DNA of 14,972 bases from Deltaproteobacteria bacterium (GTDB lineage: Bacteria; Desulfobacterota_C; Deferrisomatia; Deferrisomatales; JACRMM01), in assembly GCA_016218905.1 (NCBI GenBank), contig JACRCS010000287.1, positions 1 to 14,972 on the forward strand, written 5' to 3'. The translations under genes were made by a program, and so were the position numbers. This document shows positions 13,041 to 14,972 of this stretch, one piece after another. How positions within the stretch are numbered: the stretch's first letter is position 1; the number at the start of each line of letters is the position of its first letter. The notes beneath the pieces are model-generated. The model did no database searches. It was not told where the DNA came from and saw only the letters and a list, made by a program, of their open reading frames with translations.

Positions 13041-14335
13041 ATCCCACCGAGAAGCTGAGGATCGAAGGCGTCTACGAGCAGAGGCAGCCGGGCCTCTTCA
13101 TGCTTCGGGTCAAGGTGCCCTCCGGGGCGCTCTCCTCCGAGCAGGCCCGCAAGGCTTGCGAGATCTCCGACCTCTACGCCGATCGTCTGCTCCACCTGAC
13201 CGTCCGCAACAGCCTCGAGCTCCACGGGGTGAAGCGCGAAGATCTCGCGGAGGCTGCCCGGATGCTCGCCTCGGTGGGCCTGACCTCCCGGGGGGCCTGC
13301 GGGGGGGCCGTAAGGGGCATCTCGTGCGCCACGCCCTTCGGGGAGCCCTATGCCCGGGTCCAGGTGCTCGCCCGCAGGCTTCACCGGATCTTCACGGGAA
13401 ATCCGCGCTTCGAGGGGCTGCCCAGGAAGTTCAAGGTCGGGGTCGAAGCGGGCTACGAAGGCTCTCGACACCTCATCCAGGACGTCGGCCTCGTCTTCGT
13501 AGGGACCGAGGGCGGCGAGCCCCTCTACGACGTCTGGGCGGCCGGCGGGCTCGGGCGAGAGCCCATGGAGGCTCAGCTTCTCGAGACCCGGGTCCAGGAG
13601 GAGCGGATCTATCCGCTGGTGGAAGCGGCGGTGCGGGTCCATGCCAAGCATTCGCCAAAGGGCCGTCGCCTGAAGTATTTGGTCCGGGACCTGGGCATCG
13701 AAGGCTTCCGGAGCCTCCTGCGGGAGAACCTCCTGGGACCGGACCGCCTCGAAATCACCGACGCCTGGCCGAAGAACGTCACCCAGGCTTCCGGGACGGA
13801 GCCCGCCCGGGTCGAGGCGAGGCTCTTCGGCGGTCAGGTTTCAACCGAGGCCTTCCGCAGGCTCGCGGAGCTCGGCGCCTGCTATGCGGGAGGCTTTCTG
13901 GTCCTCACGGCTCACCAGAACGTCGCCTTCCTCCTCGCCGATCCGGGGACGGCCGCCTCGGCCCGGAAAGAGCTCGCAGACGCCGGATTCCCGGGCACCT
14001 CCGTGGAGGAGCAGATGGCCTTCCAGGTCTGCCCCGGAAGCCACGAGTGCCGCCTCGGCCTCTCGCCCACCCGGGACGTCGCCCGGGCCGTAGTTCGAGC
14101 CGTGGGCCCCCGCGGAAAGGCCCTCACCTGGGCCATCTCCGGCTGCCCCAACTCCTGCTCCCAGCCCCAGCTGGCGGACGTGGGCATCGTCACCGCCCGA
14201 AGCCGGAAGGCAGAGGACGGCGAGCGCCACCCCCTCTTCGACCTCTACCGCCGGGAGGGGCCCGGCTTCGGTCAGCCAGTCCGGCAAGGGCTTTCGGTCC
14301 AAGAGCTCCTCGAGGCAGTCAGCGCCGTCGACTGA
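13028..14335 (+). CDS. Siroheme-type nitrite/sulfite reductase-like protein
   Basis: A 435-residue one-piece siroheme/4Fe-4S reductase. An N-terminal ferredoxin-like half domain (GVYEQRQPGLFMLRVKVPSG) leads to the substrate-pocket residues R60 (HLTVRNSLELHG), R96 (CGGAVRG) and K134/K136 (LPRKFK). A second half domain lies at about 265-325. The cluster/siroheme cysteines C335, C341, C373 and C377 (CX5C and CX3C) are all present. These enzymes reduce sulfite to sulfide or nitrite to ammonia with ferredoxin, or act in related steps; substrate cannot be read here. At 435 residues it is shorter than typical assimilatory enzymes. GTG 13028 lies inside the Uma2 remnant with a poor ribosome site; TTG 13037 is an alternative. 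Confidence 0.82.
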   Translation: MARLNPTEKLRIEGVYEQRQPGLFMLRVKVPSGALSSEQARKACEISDLYADRLLHLTVRNSLELHGVKREDLAEAARMLASVGLTSRGACGGAVRGISCATPFGEPYARVQVLARRLHRIFTGNPRFEGLPRKFKVGVEAGYEGSRHLIQDVGLVFVGTEGGEPLYDVWAAGGLGREPMEAQLLETRVQEERIYPLVEAAVRVHAKHSPKGRRLKYLVRDLGIEGFRSLLRENLLGPDRLEITDAWPKNVTQASGTEPARVEARLFGGQVSTEAFRRLAELGACYAGGFLVLTAHQNVAFLLADPGTAASARKELADAGFPGTSVEEQMAFQVCPGSHECRLGLSPTRDVARAVVRAVGPRGKALTWAISGCPNSCSQPQLADVGIVTARSRKAEDGERHPLFDLYRREGPGFGQPVRQGLSVQELLEAVSAVD

Positions 14336-14429
14336 GCCGCTGTGATCCAGGATCGACGGGGCAGCTCGTCAAGTCCGATACAGCCGAGTCATCGCCCCGG
14401 GACCTCCGCCTCCGGGCACTGAAGGAGGG

Positions 14430-14488
14430 CGTAGGGTGGGCATCGTCCACCACTTGGCGTCGGATCGGTGGGCAGGGCCCACCCTACG
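14430..14488. repeat. REP-like double-hairpin element, copy 2
   Basis: Outer arms CGTAGGGTGGGC (14430-14441) and GCCCACCCTACG (14477-14488) are perfect 12-bp inverted repeats. Inside, GGTGG (14435-14439) pairs with CCACC (14447-14451), and GGTGGGC (14467-14473) pairs with GCCCACC (14477-14483) around AGG. The ends and tandem-hairpin layout match the element at 42-121, while the interiors differ. It sits between the convergent reductase and histidine kinase genes, where it might also stop transcripts, though there is no T-run. Confidence 0.78.
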
Positions 14489-14521
14489 AGCTGCGAACGC
14501 ATCGATCAGGACGAGTTAACT

Positions 14522-14556
14522 GCGAATTGCTAAAAGCTGATAGCTAACCGCTAACA
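14522..14556. repeat. Degenerate heptamer array at the kinase stop codon
   Basis: Five 7-bp units are visible: GCGAATT, GCTAAAA, GCTGATA, GCTAACC, GCTAACA. The consensus is GCTAANN. The kinase TAG (14544-14546) lies within the fourth unit, so the array spans the end of the coding region and the bases after it. Divergence between units makes this less certain than the other two arrays. Confidence 0.6.
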
Positions 14557-14972
14557 CCTGGTTCTTCCGGCGCCGGCGGCAGCGTCACCCACACCGTCGT
14601 GCCCTGGCCCGGCGCGCTCCGGATCTCGAAGGTCCCCCCGTGGAGCTCGGTGAGGCGCCTGGCGAGCGAGAGGCCCACGGAGAGGCCTCCTCCGCCTCCC
14701 TTGAAGGAGACTCCGTCCAGTGCAGCCCGGAGGTGGTAGGGCTCCATGCCGGGACCGGTGTCCTCGATGCGGATGCCGCCGCCCCCTCCCTGGGTCGGGC
14801 CCACTCCGATCCGCACGTGCCCGGTCGGAGTGTACCGGACGGCGTTCTCCACCAGATGGACCATCACCCGCCGCAGGGCGGAGAGGTCTCCCAGGACCAG
14901 CGGGCAGCCGGGCTCCTCCTCGAAGAGGACCTCGAGGGGCCTCCCCTCGGCCATCCGCACGGCGTGGTCGAA
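14544..14972 (-). CDS. Sensor histidine kinase, C-terminal part (runs off window)
   Basis: An open frame from the window edge gives at least 142 residues of a HATPase_c domain: N-box ENAVRYTP, G1 box EDTGPGM, and a G2-type region GGGGGLSVGLSLARRLTELHGGTFEIRSAPGQGTTVWVTLP. These bind ATP in histidine kinases. No stop precedes the first codon at the edge (FDHAVRMAEG), so the true start, the phospho-accepting histidine and any sensor domains lie beyond base 14972. The short C-terminus APEEPGVSG has no receiver domain. A response regulator, if paired, would be outside the window. Confidence 0.88.
   Translation of the reverse strand, partial: FDHAVRMAEGRPLEVLFEEEPGCPLVLGDLSALRRVMVHLVENAVRYTPTGHVRIGVGPTQGGGGGIRIEDTGPGMEPYHLRAALDGVSFKGGGGGLSVGLSLARRLTELHGGTFEIRSAPGQGTTVWVTLPPAPEEPGVSG

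Overview
This is a GC-rich bacterial chromosomal segment. No RNA gene, prophage, IS element or CRISPR array is visible. The gene mix points to a Gram-negative-type soil or subsurface bacterium, for example a deltaproteobacterial or candidate-phylum lineage: a MinC C-terminal domain behind an MJ0042-type zinc ribbon, a secreted DUF192 protein, a patatin with a DUF3734 tail, DUF433/DUF5615 and Uma2 accessory genes, and short tandem repeat arrays. The lineage call is weak and is an inference.

Layout. 1-810: a REP-like double hairpin (42-121), then a DUF433 antitoxin overlapping a DUF5615 PIN-like toxin broken by a one-base frameshift. 971-3643: a divergent pair around an AT-rich control region. 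A 42-residue ORF and an atypical radical SAM enzyme (CX8CX2C) read leftward; a DapB-like/2,4-diaminopentanoate-type dehydrogenase reads rightward. 3720-7690: five genes on the minus strand, in transcription order patatin, NAD(P)H:FMN reductase, EVE-domain protein, DUF192 protein, and a zinc ribbon-MinC_C fusion. A 14-unit 9-bp array lies between the reductase and EVE genes. 7912-8945: a four-helix membrane protein and a small charged protein, both unrecognised. 9030-12688: a two-gene DNA-repair operon resembling Bacillus mrfA-mrfB (DUF1998 helicase plus DEDD exonuclease), preceded by a heptamer array. 12735-13040: a Uma2 nuclease remnant. 13028-14335: a complete siroheme/4Fe-4S nitrite/sulfite reductase-like protein. 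14336-14972: a second REP-like double hairpin, a degenerate heptamer array, and the C-terminal end of a histidine kinase running off the window.

The best leads are: (1) the zinc ribbon-MinC_C fusion, which lacks the FtsZ-inhibiting MinC N-domain; (2) the radical SAM/dehydrogenase pair with a translationally coupled mini-ORF and a palindrome-containing promoter; (3) three short-unit tandem arrays that each begin at or within a few bases of a stop codon; (4) two REP-like double hairpins sharing the same end sequence. The two decayed accessory genes (DUF5615 toxin, Uma2) suggest past gain and loss at the window's edges. All calls are from reading the sequence and family knowledge; no search was run.
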